In this document: positions 35,948 through 44,045 of the stretch, piece after piece
Layout of the letters: the number at the start of each line of letters is the position of its first letter
Numbering within the stretch: the stretch's first letter is position 1
From: Anaerolineae bacterium
Lineage (GTDB): Bacteria > Chloroflexota > Anaerolineae > Aggregatilineales > Phototrophicaceae
Length of the DNA: 51,088 nt
NCBI GenBank assembly: GCA_022822545.1
Contig: JAJEBE010000004.1
Span: 1-51,088, forward strand
Reading direction: 5' to 3'
Program-made: the position numbers and the translations under genes
Notes under the pieces: model-generated
The model's input: only the letters and a program-made list of their open reading frames with translations
Databases searched by the model: none
What the model was told of the DNA's origin: nothing

Positions 35948-36772
35948 ATGCGATTAGGCGTTGAAGTCGGCAAGCATACACATGATGTGGCGGTGGAACA
36001 CGGCATAAAAGGCGTGCCGATCTCCGCGGAACAATTGGTTAACGACGGCCTGGACAAGACGCTGGCGCCACTGGCGGACGGTGGATTGCAGGTCTGCCAG
36101 ATCGGCGCTTTTGGCTTCAATCCACTGTCAGTCGATGCCGAAGCCCAAGCCAAACAGACCGAGACGCTCGCCCAAGCCATCCCGTTGGCGGCGGATACCG
36201 GCTGCCCCTATATCGTCATCAATGGCGGCAACTATCATCCGTCGGGCTTTGGCGCGGCCGATGTCCGCAACTTCACTGACGAATCGCTAGCGCGCGTCGC
36301 CGAGGCGCTGAAGCCGCTGCTCGATTTAGCCGAGAAACACGGGGCCAAGCTGACGGTCGAGGCTTACTTGAAGACGGCAATCAATTCACCGGAGAGCTTC
36401 CTGCGGGTCAAGGAACTGACCGGCGGCTCAGACGCCTTGCGCTGCAATATCGATGTGACCAGCCTGTATAACTATCAAGATATCTGGGAGCCCGCGCCTA
36501 AAGTCGAACATGTCTGCACAGGCTTGGCCGGTCATTATGGCTTGGGGCATGTCAAAGGCGTCGCGCTAAAGGACGGCTTCCATATCCATGTCGAATTGGC
36601 GCCGATTACTGAAGACACAACTGACTGGGCGCAGATGCTGCGGCTGATGGCGCCGCACATGCCGGCTGATAGCTGGCTGATTCTGGAGCATATGTTCACG
36701 CCTGAAGAGGCGCGCGCGAGCCTGGCTCACCTGAGAAAAGCCGCTGACGATGCGGGTGTTAGCCTGGACTAA
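35948..36772 (+). CDS. Sugar phosphate isomerase/epimerase TIM barrel
   Basis: A 274-aa cytosolic TIM-barrel enzyme of the xylose-isomerase-like family. The start at 35948 (MRLGVEVGKHTHD) follows GCGAGGG; longer readings run into the previous gene. Candidate metal or catalytic residues are in GGNYHPSGF, LTVEAYLK (Glu), CNIDVTSLYN (Asp), GHVKGVALKDGFHIH (His) and WLILEH (Glu). It ends the + strand block and likely converts the product of the two oxidoreductases. Confidence 0.8.
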   Translation: MRLGVEVGKHTHDVAVEHGIKGVPISAEQLVNDGLDKTLAPLADGGLQVCQIGAFGFNPLSVDAEAQAKQTETLAQAIPLAADTGCPYIVINGGNYHPSGFGAADVRNFTDESLARVAEALKPLLDLAEKHGAKLTVEAYLKTAINSPESFLRVKELTGGSDALRCNIDVTSLYNYQDIWEPAPKVEHVCTGLAGHYGLGHVKGVALKDGFHIHVELAPITEDTTDWAQMLRLMAPHMPADSWLILEHMFTPEEARASLAHLRKAADDAGVSLD

Positions 36773-36787
36773 CAAACGCGCTCGCGC

Positions 36788-36916
36788 TCAGAGATCACCG
36801 AAGCGCTCCTTGAGCGCGATCGGCGCGCCGCTTGCGATGGACTCATAGCCGGCCTGCACGATACTGAGCGTCCGCCGCTCGAATCTGTCGCTGTCCCGCC
36901 CAGCCGGCGCCGACCA
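36788..36916 (-). pseudogene. 3' remnant of a Gfo/Idh/MocA oxidoreductase
   Basis: On the minus strand a frame ending at a TGA (36788-36790) reads DSDRFERRTLSIVQAGYESI, then ASGAPIALKERF. This is the usual last helix and tail of MocA-type oxidoreductases. No upstream part exists, because the MBL gene stop lies at 36920. It is a deletion remnant left at the end of the minus strand unit. Confidence 0.45.
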
Positions 36917-36919
36917 CGC

Positions 36920-37762
36920 CTAGTCGCAACATCGCCTGGCTAATTCCTCAGCAACAATCTTCGCTACCGCGTTGCGGTGGCGCTTGGGCATACCGTGTTT
37001 GTCTTTCGGCAGCCGATCACCAATATATTCATCGTATTCGACCGACTCGATGATGACCTCCCGTTCTCGTTCGCCAGCCTCGATCAAGCTCGATACCGCG
37101 CCGCGCACGCCACCGATATAGGCGGTCAGCCAGTTCAGCCAATCCAGAATGCCAGCTTTACCATGCAGAGCAGGTCCATGCCCCGCTATCAGCGTTTCGA
37201 TTTCAAGTTGCTTCAACTGGTTGATGGATGTTTCCAGGGCTGCGCTGTCGTAAAATATCGCCGGTACGATGCCGGTTACCACCGTATCGCTAGCGATCAG
37301 CAGCCGGCAGTCGGCCACGTAGATGCTGACGATGTCGAGGCTGTGCCCGGGCGTGGGAAAGAGGTGCAACTGCCTGTCACCGAGGTCAATCCACAGCTGC
37401 TTCTCGAACGTGATCGTGGGCTGCAAAATACGCGCCCTGATTTGCCCTTCTTCCAGCCCCATCTGTCGGCAGAGGCCGGGAATCTGGCGCTGAATCTCGT
37501 CCAGCGTCTTGCGCGGCGCGAAGACGTCCGAACCGCGAAAAACCGCGCCGCCCAGGATGTGATCACGGTGACCATGCGTGATGATTACTCGATTTGGCGT
37601 GTAGCCGCGTTCGCGGATGAAGTCGGCCATCTGGCGACCTTCTTCGGGATAGGTGCCGACGTCAATTGCAAATGCGCTGTCCTGGCCCAGGACGATGACG
37701 TTCTTCCCCTCCGCCGCGCTATGCGGCACGCTGAATATGCCCGGCGCTTCTTCGACGATCAT
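36920..37762 (-). CDS. Metallo-beta-lactamase-fold hydrolase
   Basis: A 280-aa MBL-fold protein. The zinc motif HGHRDH is at 63-68, with later ligand positions in FPTPGHSLD, LIASDTVV and IAGHGPALH. This resembles glyoxalase II/SoxH-type thioester or lactone hydrolases. No signal peptide is seen, so it is cytosolic. The minus-strand start at 37762 has a perfect 12-bp palindrome 34 bases upstream. Flanked on both sides by remnants, it may be the survivor of a larger operon. Substrate unknown. Confidence 0.82.
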   Translation of the reverse strand: MIVEEAPGIFSVPHSAAEGKNVIVLGQDSAFAIDVGTYPEEGRQMADFIRERGYTPNRVIITHGHRDHILGGAVFRGSDVFAPRKTLDEIQRQIPGLCRQMGLEEGQIRARILQPTITFEKQLWIDLGDRQLHLFPTPGHSLDIVSIYVADCRLLIASDTVVTGIVPAIFYDSAALETSINQLKQLEIETLIAGHGPALHGKAGILDWLNWLTAYIGGVRGAVSSLIEAGEREREVIIESVEYDEYIGDRLPKDKHGMPKRHRNAVAKIVAEELARRCCD

Positions 37763-37795
37763 CTGTTATCTCGTTGCCGAAAGTGTGCTCAGTTT

Positions 37796-37807
37796 TTTGT
37801 CGACAAA
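37796..37807. promoter_or_regulatory. 12-bp palindrome TTTGTCGACAAA upstream of MBL gene
   Basis: A perfect 12-base palindrome 34 bases upstream of the minus-strand MBL start. A -10-like TATACAAT (minus strand, 37836-37843) lies about 30 bases further upstream. Position suits an operator; the factor is unknown. Confidence 0.3.
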
Positions 37808-37877
37808 TGGTCTTTTGGTCAAGTCATACTGCAAGATTGTATACCACCCCTTAGTCATGAGCATGAAGTTGCTGTCG

Positions 37878-38200
37878 TTAGAGGGACGCCACGCAAAGTT
37901 GGCATCCTTCAAACGTTCCGCGAGCGAGACATCCTTGCCTTAGATTCGCGTCGTAATAATTCTGGTAAGCTTGCACCCGCTCATCGCCGCCGGCCGCAGC
38001 CCATTCATCGAGAAACTCTTGCCACTCCGCCTCAAAATTGGCCGGATCCGCCGTGATCATCTCGGTCCAGCCGGTGAGCAAGGCATCGCCCAAAGCAACC
38101 TTGATGTCATTCAGTTCGGGGAATTCGACGAATTGGAAGGGCATGGGGTCGTCGGTCCACAAGGCGCTGGCGACAAGCGTGTCGCGCAATCCACTACTGT
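37878..38200 (-). pseudogene. C-terminal remnant of a solute-binding protein
   Basis: The minus frame contains LRDTLVASALWTDDPMPFQF and ALGDALLTGWTEMITADPANF followed by EAEWQEFLDEWAAAGGDE and AYQNYYDAN. This is the typical C-terminal end of a family 1 sugar-binding protein. There is no N-terminal two-thirds and no signal peptide. It lies between the PhyH gene and the MBL gene on the same strand. Most likely left by a deletion of an older sugar importer. Confidence 0.55.
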
Positions 38201-38244
38201 GCTGCGCGTCATTAGCGGTTTGCGCCTTCCTTGTCCAGGTCACA

Positions 38245-38997
38245 CTAGTAGCGGCGATCAAAGAGCGGGTGATATACCTCGCGGAAAAACGCCTGCCGCT
38301 CCTCGCTCAAACAGCCAATCACAGCCGGATCAAATCTTGGTTTATGGTGGCGAACATTCACGTGATTGTAGGCGTAGAAGACCGCAATGCGGTTGTGATC
38401 CTGCACTTCCCAGGTATTGCCGGAATGGCACACGGCCTCGGCAAAGGCGACGATGGACCCCGGCGGACAGGCGTAGCGCTCAAACAGGAACGATTTCGTC
38501 ACTTCTTCACGCTTGCTCTTGTCAAAGACACTCTGCGGAACCTTGAAATTGGATTTATGCGAGCCAGCCATGAATAGTGTGCCACCCTTGTCGTAGACCA
38601 CTTCGTTCAACTCGAACACGACGCGCAGCATGCCCGTGTAAATCTTGTTGTTGTAAGCATGATAGTGGTAATTGGGATTGAGCGTCGGTCCACCGCCATG
38701 GGGGCCAATCCCTTGATCGCCGTATTTGCGCACGCTGACGAATGTGCTTTCCAGCCGCCACTTATCGGGATTGTTGGAGATGGCAAATTGCAGCAGATCA
38801 ACCACGGCGGGATGATCGATTAGTTCGGCAAAAGGGCCGCCCGGCAAGGATCGCTCATGCGCGGGCAGCGACTCCGGATCGTTTTCCAGGATTTCTGTAT
38901 GCGCCTTCAAACGGTCTACGAGGTCCGGCTCAAGAACCTCGGGAAGGACGATGTAACCCTTCAGATCAAATGTAAATTGCTGCTCTGCTGTCAACAT
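38245..38997 (-). CDS. Phytanoyl-CoA dioxygenase (PhyH) family protein
   Basis: A 250-aa member of the Fe/2-oxoglutarate-dependent PhyH fold. The distal histidine is His191 (AVCHSG), and Arg203, twelve residues later, fits the 2-oxoglutarate contact. The proximal motif reads His100-Gly-Gly (GPHGGGP) rather than the standard His-X-Asp. GSHKSNF (146-152) is also typical. AGGAGG precedes the start. It is last in a minus-strand operon with a kinase and E1/lipoyl proteins. The substrate is unknown; the missing Asp raises the question of altered chemistry. Confidence 0.75.
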   Translation of the reverse strand: MLTAEQQFTFDLKGYIVLPEVLEPDLVDRLKAHTEILENDPESLPAHERSLPGGPFAELIDHPAVVDLLQFAISNNPDKWRLESTFVSVRKYGDQGIGPHGGGPTLNPNYHYHAYNNKIYTGMLRVVFELNEVVYDKGGTLFMAGSHKSNFKVPQSVFDKSKREEVTKSFLFERYACPPGSIVAFAEAVCHSGNTWEVQDHNRIAVFYAYNHVNVRHHKPRFDPAVIGCLSEERQAFFREVYHPLFDRRY

Positions 38998-39048
38998 AAG
39001 AATTGCCTCCTGTTGGATTTATACTCTTTTGGGCTTCTTCGGAACAAG

Positions 39049-39585
39049 CTATTGTGCTCTCCCGCGCGTCGCTTCAATCTGCGCTTCGACATCACTGACG
39101 AGGATCATGCCATCAGCCCGGCTGCCGCTTATACTCTTCCAATCAACGCCCGCCTGCTTTGCCAGGCGTCTGGCCTTAGGCGAGATCTTGGGGCGCGCGG
39201 CTACGCGCTCTGCGCCGTCGTGCTTTACGTCTCGATTTGAAGTTGCCGGGCGCTTCTCTAAGCCTGCGCTTATCCTGTCCGCATCCGCCTCGCGCGCTGG
39301 AGCCGGGGCGCCCGCCCCACCCCCGCTTTCGACTGCGCTAGGGTCATCCGCGGTTTCGATTATCGCAACCACCTGCTGCGGCATCACTGTGCTTTCATCC
39401 GGTTCAATAACCTCGATCAAGATACCGTCGACGAAGGCGTCGACCTCGACGACGGCTTTGTCCGAATCGATCTCAAAGAGTAGATCGCCTTTCTTGACTT
39501 GGTCGCCGACACGCTTGTGCCAGACCACCAATATCAGTTCGGCAACTGCTTCTCCAATCTGCGGCACTAGAATCTCTACGCGCAT
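39049..39585 (-). CDS. Lipoyl-domain plus E3-binding-domain protein (E2 without catalytic domain)
   Basis: A 178-aa protein with a lipoyl domain (residues 1-78, lipoylation site Lys43 in IDSDKA), a Pro/Ala-rich linker (80-130) and a peripheral subunit-binding domain (132-167, ISPKARRLAKQAGVDW). A standard E2 goes on for another 230 residues with the HxxxDG acyltransferase; here the gene stops and the PhyH gene begins 51 bases later. It starts right after the E1 beta stop. It could carry the two-carbon or acyl unit from E1 and recruit E3, with the acyl transfer done elsewhere, or it could be a truncated E2. Confidence 0.78.
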   Translation of the reverse strand: MRVEILVPQIGEAVAELILVVWHKRVGDQVKKGDLLFEIDSDKAVVEVDAFVDGILIEVIEPDESTVMPQQVVAIIETADDPSAVESGGGAGAPAPAREADADRISAGLEKRPATSNRDVKHDGAERVAARPKISPKARRLAKQAGVDWKSISGSRADGMILVSDVEAQIEATRGRAQ

Positions 39586-39586
39586 T

Positions 39587-40627
39587 TCAGTGATCCATCA
39601 GTTCCAGAATTACGCTACGGATTCGAGCTTCATCGGGAATGACAGCGCTTTCCAGGACCGGCGAAAAAGGTATCGGCACGTTTGGCGTGGCCACCCGCCG
39701 GATGGGCGCGTCCAGGAATCCTATCGCTTGGCCAGCGATGTCTGCAGCCAACTGCGCGCCCCAGCCGCCTCTCTCGCTGCCTTCTTCCACAATAAGCAAT
39801 CGCGATGTTTTGACCACCGAGTTTATCACCAGATCGGTATCAAAGGGCGCCAGGCAGCGCGGATCGACGACCTCCACACTGACGCCTTCGTTTTCAAGCG
39901 CCTCCGCCACATTTAATGACCGATGCAACATGAGTCCATTGGCAACGAGGGTTATGTCCTGTCCACGTTTTTTGATGTCGCCTCGTCCAAGCGGAATCAG
40001 ATATTCTTCATCCGGAACGTGTCCCCGACTTATGCTGCTTTCCGCAAGCTGGCGTCCCTTGCTGCCATATAGATGCTTGTGCACGCAAAACATCACCGGG
40101 TTGTTGTCGCGCACGGCCGATTTGAATAGACCCTTTGCATCGTAAGGTGTGGCCGGCGTCGCGATCTTGAGTCCAGGAATACCGCAGAAGACAGTCTCCA
40201 CGGAATTGGCGTGCTGGGCGCCGCGGCCGGACGCGCCGGTTGGCAGCTGAAACACCAGCGGAATGCTGACCTGGCCACCCGACATATACTGCAGTTTGGC
40301 GCATTGCTGCATGATCTGGTCAAATGCCGTGAAGATGAAATCCCCATATTGAAAATCGATGATCGGGCGCATGCCCTGAATGGCGGCGCCAATCGCCAAG
40401 CCGACAAAACCGGCTTCAGATATCGGCGTGTTGAGAACGCGCTCGGATCCAAATTCGTCAAGCAGCCCCAGCGTGAAGAGGAATGAACCGCCGATGCGAA
40501 TGTCTTCGCCGAGCACGAACACCTGCTCATCCCGGCGCATTTCCTCCCGCACAGCTTCGCGCAAAGCCTGCACCACCGTAAGTTGGCGCGACGTTGATTG
40601 AACTGACTGCTTTCTATCAGTCGGCAT
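39587..40627 (-). CDS. 2-oxo acid/acetoin dehydrogenase E1 beta subunit
   Basis: A 346-aa thiamine-diphosphate-dependent beta subunit. The start at 40627 is chosen because GGGAG lies seven bases upstream; longer readings lie inside the alpha gene. Typical segments are LTVVQALREAVREEMRRDE, VLGEDIRIGGSF, NTPISEAGFVGLAIGAAI, FGSERV, DFIFTAFDQIMQQCAK, VFQLPTGASGRGAQHA and VVDPRCLAPFDTD. It overlaps the alpha subunit gene by about 11 bases. With the alpha subunit it would decarboxylate a 2-oxo acid or cleave acetoin and load the lipoyl protein. Confidence 0.87.
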   Translation of the reverse strand: MPTDRKQSVQSTSRQLTVVQALREAVREEMRRDEQVFVLGEDIRIGGSFLFTLGLLDEFGSERVLNTPISEAGFVGLAIGAAIQGMRPIIDFQYGDFIFTAFDQIMQQCAKLQYMSGGQVSIPLVFQLPTGASGRGAQHANSVETVFCGIPGLKIATPATPYDAKGLFKSAVRDNNPVMFCVHKHLYGSKGRQLAESSISRGHVPDEEYLIPLGRGDIKKRGQDITLVANGLMLHRSLNVAEALENEGVSVEVVDPRCLAPFDTDLVINSVVKTSRLLIVEEGSERGGWGAQLAADIAGQAIGFLDAPIRRVATPNVPIPFSPVLESAVIPDEARIRSVILELMDH

Positions 40628-41630
40628 AAACATGCTCCCAGGCCGATTCTGTCGTGGGCGCTGCGCTCGCCAGCGCGAACTCGACGGACGCGTCGATCGT
40701 GGACGCCACCGCCGCATCGATCGCTTCAATGGCGCTCAGCGAGAAGCGGCTATCCGCCAGCAGCCGCTCGCGATAGGCGGGAATGGGATCGGTCCTTAAC
40801 CAAGCCTGCACTTCTTCCTGCGGTCGGTAGGCGCCCGGATCATCGCGTTTATGCCCACCGCGGCGATAGGTCAGGCATTCAATTAGCGCAGGCCCGCCGC
40901 CGGCTCTGGCTTGATCAGCCGCGCTTTTGACCGCCTCGTGGACGGCGATGGGATCGTTCCCGTAGATCGTGCTGCCCGGCATGCCGTAAGCCGAGGCGCG
41001 TTCAGCGACGTAGTCTATCGCCATCACCTCCGTCACATGCGTCGAAACGCCGTATAAGTTGTTTTCGCAAAGGAAAATGACCGGTAACTTCCAGATCGCC
41101 GCGAGGTTCAAAGCTTCGTGCCAGTCGCCTTTGTTGGCCGTTCCCTCGCCGAAAAAGTTCAGCGCAACCTGTCCCGTCTCCCCGCGCTTAAAGGCGAAGG
41201 CCATGCCAGCGGCTATTGGCGAGGAGGCGCCTACAATGGCAATCGCCGGCAGCGCGCCAACGGACATATCGCCGACATGGAGTGAGCCGCCTTTGCCGCG
41301 GCAGCAACCAGTCACTTTGCCGAAAAGCTCCGCCATCAGGCTATCGGCGCTAACGCCCTTTGCTAAAGCCTGGCCATGCCCGCGATGCGTCAAGGTGATG
41401 ACATCGCCCGCTTCTAGCGCCAGGCAAGCCCCGACGGCGCTGGCCTCCTGGCCCAATGACAAATGAATCGTCCCGGGCATGACCCCTTGCAGAAAGAGTT
41501 CGTTGACCTTCAATTCGAATTGCCGAATCAAGACCATCCGCCGGTAGATCTCCCTCAGCAGGTCGTGATCGTAGGCGTCAAGCGGAGCAAAGTCGGGTAC
41601 CTGTGGCAGGCGGATTGTCAGTGCTCGCAT
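40617..41630 (-). CDS. 2-oxo acid/acetoin dehydrogenase E1 alpha subunit
   Basis: A 337-aa alpha subunit. The thiamine diphosphate motif runs from GEGTANKGDW (161-170) to ENN (189-191). LTHRGHGQALAKG (80-92) and KVTGCCRGKGGSLHVGD are typical. The loop YRRGGHKRDDPGAYR lacks the regulatory serine of mitochondrial PDH, as in bacterial acetoin-type enzymes. The start lies immediately after the kinase stop. No E3 (dihydrolipoyl dehydrogenase) is in the window. Confidence 0.87.
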   Translation of the reverse strand: MRALTIRLPQVPDFAPLDAYDHDLLREIYRRMVLIRQFELKVNELFLQGVMPGTIHLSLGQEASAVGACLALEAGDVITLTHRGHGQALAKGVSADSLMAELFGKVTGCCRGKGGSLHVGDMSVGALPAIAIVGASSPIAAGMAFAFKRGETGQVALNFFGEGTANKGDWHEALNLAAIWKLPVIFLCENNLYGVSTHVTEVMAIDYVAERASAYGMPGSTIYGNDPIAVHEAVKSAADQARAGGGPALIECLTYRRGGHKRDDPGAYRPQEEVQAWLRTDPIPAYRERLLADSRFSLSAIEAIDAAVASTIDASVEFALASAAPTTESAWEHVYAD

Positions 41631-43157
41631 TTACTGTTCCACGCTCGTGGACATCTCTCCCAGGCTGCGAACATGCGGCCGTAGCGCTTGCGCTACCGCT
41701 CGATAGGTCTCGAAACCGCGATCATAAAGCTGCCGCGATTCTTCGACGGGCTGCAATAATTTGACCGGCAGCGTAGGACGCCCGTGAGCGGACGGCCAAC
41801 CGTCGAATATGCCGGTTGCAATGCCAGCCAAGATCGCGGACCCGTACGCCGCCGATTGTACACCCGGCTTCACCAGCGGACGGCCCACTATATCGCAGAC
41901 GAGTTGACTCCATAGTTGACTCTTGGCGCCGCCCCCGATCAGATACAGCTTGGATATCGAATCGGCAAAGGTAGTGACGAGTTCATAACAGTCACGCAGC
42001 GAATACGCCACCCCTTCCAGCACAGCGCGGGCGAAGTCCTCAAGACGGTGGCGTCTGACAAGCCCAACAAAGTCGCCACGTAAGCGCGGGTCCCAGTATG
42101 GCGAGCGCTCGCCCTGCAAATAGGGATGAAACAGCAGGCCGCGCGCGCCGGGTTCAGAATCCGCCGCCAAGGCTTCGACCTGCCGGTGCATCATGCTAGC
42201 GCCGGCCGATGACGTCGCTGCCAGGCCAAATGCCTCGGCGAACCACTGCAAAGTGGAGATTCCAGAATTGGTGGCTGTGATTGCGAACCAAAGCGGATCA
42301 ACTACATGCCGGTAGAGAATCGCGCCAGAGTGACGTTTCGGTTCCTGCGATACCAGATTGACATTGGCCGCGGTCCCAAGTTTGAGTATGCAATGACCGG
42401 GTTCAATCGCCCCGATTCCCGCCGCCTCCACCACCGAATCGCCGCTGCCCACCGCCACCGGCGTGCCAGCCCGTAAGCCGGTATCACGCGCCGCCACCCG
42501 GGTCATGCCGCCGCTAAGCTCGGTCGCTGGCTGGATATCCGGCAGGCATTCTTTCGCCAGCCCGACCAAATCAAGCAGAGCGTCTGACCAACAGTCAGAT
42601 TGAACATCATAAAGCTGTGTGCCGATGGCGTCGTATACATCGGTTTGAAAGCTTCCGGTAAATCGGTAGCGCACGTAGTCTTTCACCACGAGAATCCGAC
42701 GTACGCGTTTATAGAGCGTCGGCTGGTTTTCTTTCAGCCATAGCAGCTGCGGTAAAGTCCAGGCCGGATTTACTCGGCAATATGTAGTCTCGAATATAGC
42801 GTCGCCGTGTTCATCTTCCAGGCGCTCCGTTTGCCGAGTACTGCGCAGATCGGACCAATGTATCGTGGGGCGCAGGATGCTGCCAGCGCAATCCAAGAGG
42901 GCGATGCTGTGGGCCGGCCCAGCGATAGAAACGCCGATAATGCTTGCCGCCTCAACACCGCTTGATTCCAGGCACATGCGTACTGCTAGACACGCGCTCT
43001 GATACCAATCCTCGGGGTCCTGTTCCGCATATCCGGATTGCGGATAGCAAGTGGGATAAGACTGCGCGCATTCGCAGATGATGCGCATGCCATCATCGAC
43101 TATCATGCACTTGCAGGCGCTGCTGCCGACATCAAGGCCAATGAGGAATGAAGGCAT
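41631..43157 (-). CDS. FGGY-family carbohydrate kinase (xylulokinase-like)
   Basis: A 508-aa sugar kinase. It opens FLIGLDVGSSACKCMIVDD (ATP phosphate-binding strand, Asp9) and keeps GYAEQDPEDWYQS, the GSGDSVVEAAG segment, and the C-terminal LIGGGAKSQLWSQLVCDIVGRPLVKP characteristic of FGGY kinases. A start six codons upstream is possible, but MPSFLIG is the family start. It heads the minus operon kinase, E1 alpha, E1 beta, lipoyl protein, PhyH. A ketose or polyol is the likely substrate; the coupling to an E1 complex suggests a specialised sugar or acetoin-like pathway. Confidence 0.85.
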   Translation of the reverse strand: MPSFLIGLDVGSSACKCMIVDDGMRIICECAQSYPTCYPQSGYAEQDPEDWYQSACLAVRMCLESSGVEAASIIGVSIAGPAHSIALLDCAGSILRPTIHWSDLRSTRQTERLEDEHGDAIFETTYCRVNPAWTLPQLLWLKENQPTLYKRVRRILVVKDYVRYRFTGSFQTDVYDAIGTQLYDVQSDCWSDALLDLVGLAKECLPDIQPATELSGGMTRVAARDTGLRAGTPVAVGSGDSVVEAAGIGAIEPGHCILKLGTAANVNLVSQEPKRHSGAILYRHVVDPLWFAITATNSGISTLQWFAEAFGLAATSSAGASMMHRQVEALAADSEPGARGLLFHPYLQGERSPYWDPRLRGDFVGLVRRHRLEDFARAVLEGVAYSLRDCYELVTTFADSISKLYLIGGGAKSQLWSQLVCDIVGRPLVKPGVQSAAYGSAILAGIATGIFDGWPSAHGRPTLPVKLLQPVEESRQLYDRGFETYRAVAQALRPHVRSLGEMSTSVEQ

Positions 43158-43207
43158 ACAAAGTATCCACAGCAATCTTCAGATTTATTCAACTATTGGA
43201 AACAGCT

Positions 43208-43234
43208 GCAAAACGTACCCGCGCGTACCTTTGC
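43208..43234. promoter_or_regulatory. Near-palindromic operator candidate upstream of kinase operon
   Basis: A 27-base element starts GCAAAACGTAC and ends GTACCTTTGC around a GC-rich centre. The outer GCAAA/TTTGC arms pair, and two GTAC boxes repeat inside, offset by one base from the outer symmetry. It lies 51 bases upstream of the kinase start on the minus strand. A regulator binding site is the simplest reading; none is encoded nearby. Confidence 0.35.
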
Positions 43235-43332
43235 GGAATCTGCAATTTAGCAACTCACCAATGATCACAACCTAAAACTCGAACACAAATATCAATTCTG
43301 ACCTCTCGATTTTACCCTTAAACGGAGTCACA

Positions 43333-43990
43333 TGACAATTCTCTGAGCGCCGCAGGCGTCATGCTCGTCGCTGATGAAGCCCACGCCGACGCCGCGCGAA
43401 TGTCCATTATTCGCCAGGGCTTGGGCAGAAACCGGCATCAGCCTCGCTTATTTGCAGCGGAGCATCCATTGCCCAGAGGAAAAGCTGGAAGCTATATACC
43501 GTTGGTCTGGCGCTGTTACAAGGCGAATAGTCATCAGCGCTACCCAGCGGGAGGTCAGGTGAACATGATAGCCGAATTGCTGTCTTTGGTACAAAGGGCG
43601 ATGCCGGGGCGCATGAAGGCGGCCGTTTTGGCCGATCGCGGCATTGGCGCATCACCGATGCTGTGTAAGCCGGTGAACTGACCATTTACCACCAAGCCAG
43701 GTCGGGACAAAGCTGGGCGGCCAGCGGCAAGGTGTTCAAGAAACGAGGGCGCATTCCGGCCCATGTCCGCGCCATTTGGGATGAAGGCTGCAATGAACCC
43801 TGGCTCTTGGTGACCAATGACCAAAGCCTGCGTGGTCGGGAGTATGCCCAGCGCAATTGGCAAGAACAGACTTTCCGCGACCTGAAAAGCGGCATCTCCG
43901 TATTTTTCAATTACTCGCTTGGGTTTACTCAGAATGATGTCCATCAGAATAACCACTCCCCCACTCTTGAAAATGTGATTTCACATCAAG
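43333..43990 (+). pseudogene. IS4-type transposase remnant
   Basis: Two frames carry one transposase. The first (to a TGA at 43679-43681) contains GSYIPLVWRCYKAN and MKAAVLADRGIGASPML, matching the middle DDE region of IS4-family transposases. The second, shifted near 43675, contains GKVFKKRGRIPAHVR, EPWLLVTNDQS and the C-terminal YAQRNWQEQTFRDLKSGI (the catalytic Glu region, Y-R-E-like). The N-terminus is absent and the frame is shifted. Weak similarity between ATCAATTCTGA (43291) and inverted TCAGAATGAT (43929) might be old ends. A dead insertion sequence. Confidence 0.65.
43973..43986. promoter_or_regulatory. Palindrome ATGTGA-TT-TCACAT before polyamine-type importer
   Basis: A 14-base perfect inverted repeat 60 bases upstream of the ATG, with a -10-like TACAAT at 43998-44003 downstream. 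The half-site TGTGA is shared with CRP/FNR-type sites, but the spacer is 2 rather than 6 bases. An operator for this importer or the edge of the transposase relic are both possible. Confidence 0.3.
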
Positions 43991-44045
43991 CCTGTGTTAC
44001 AATCCCGGTCGCTTCATTCAACCAATTGGAATTGGAGAGAAACAC

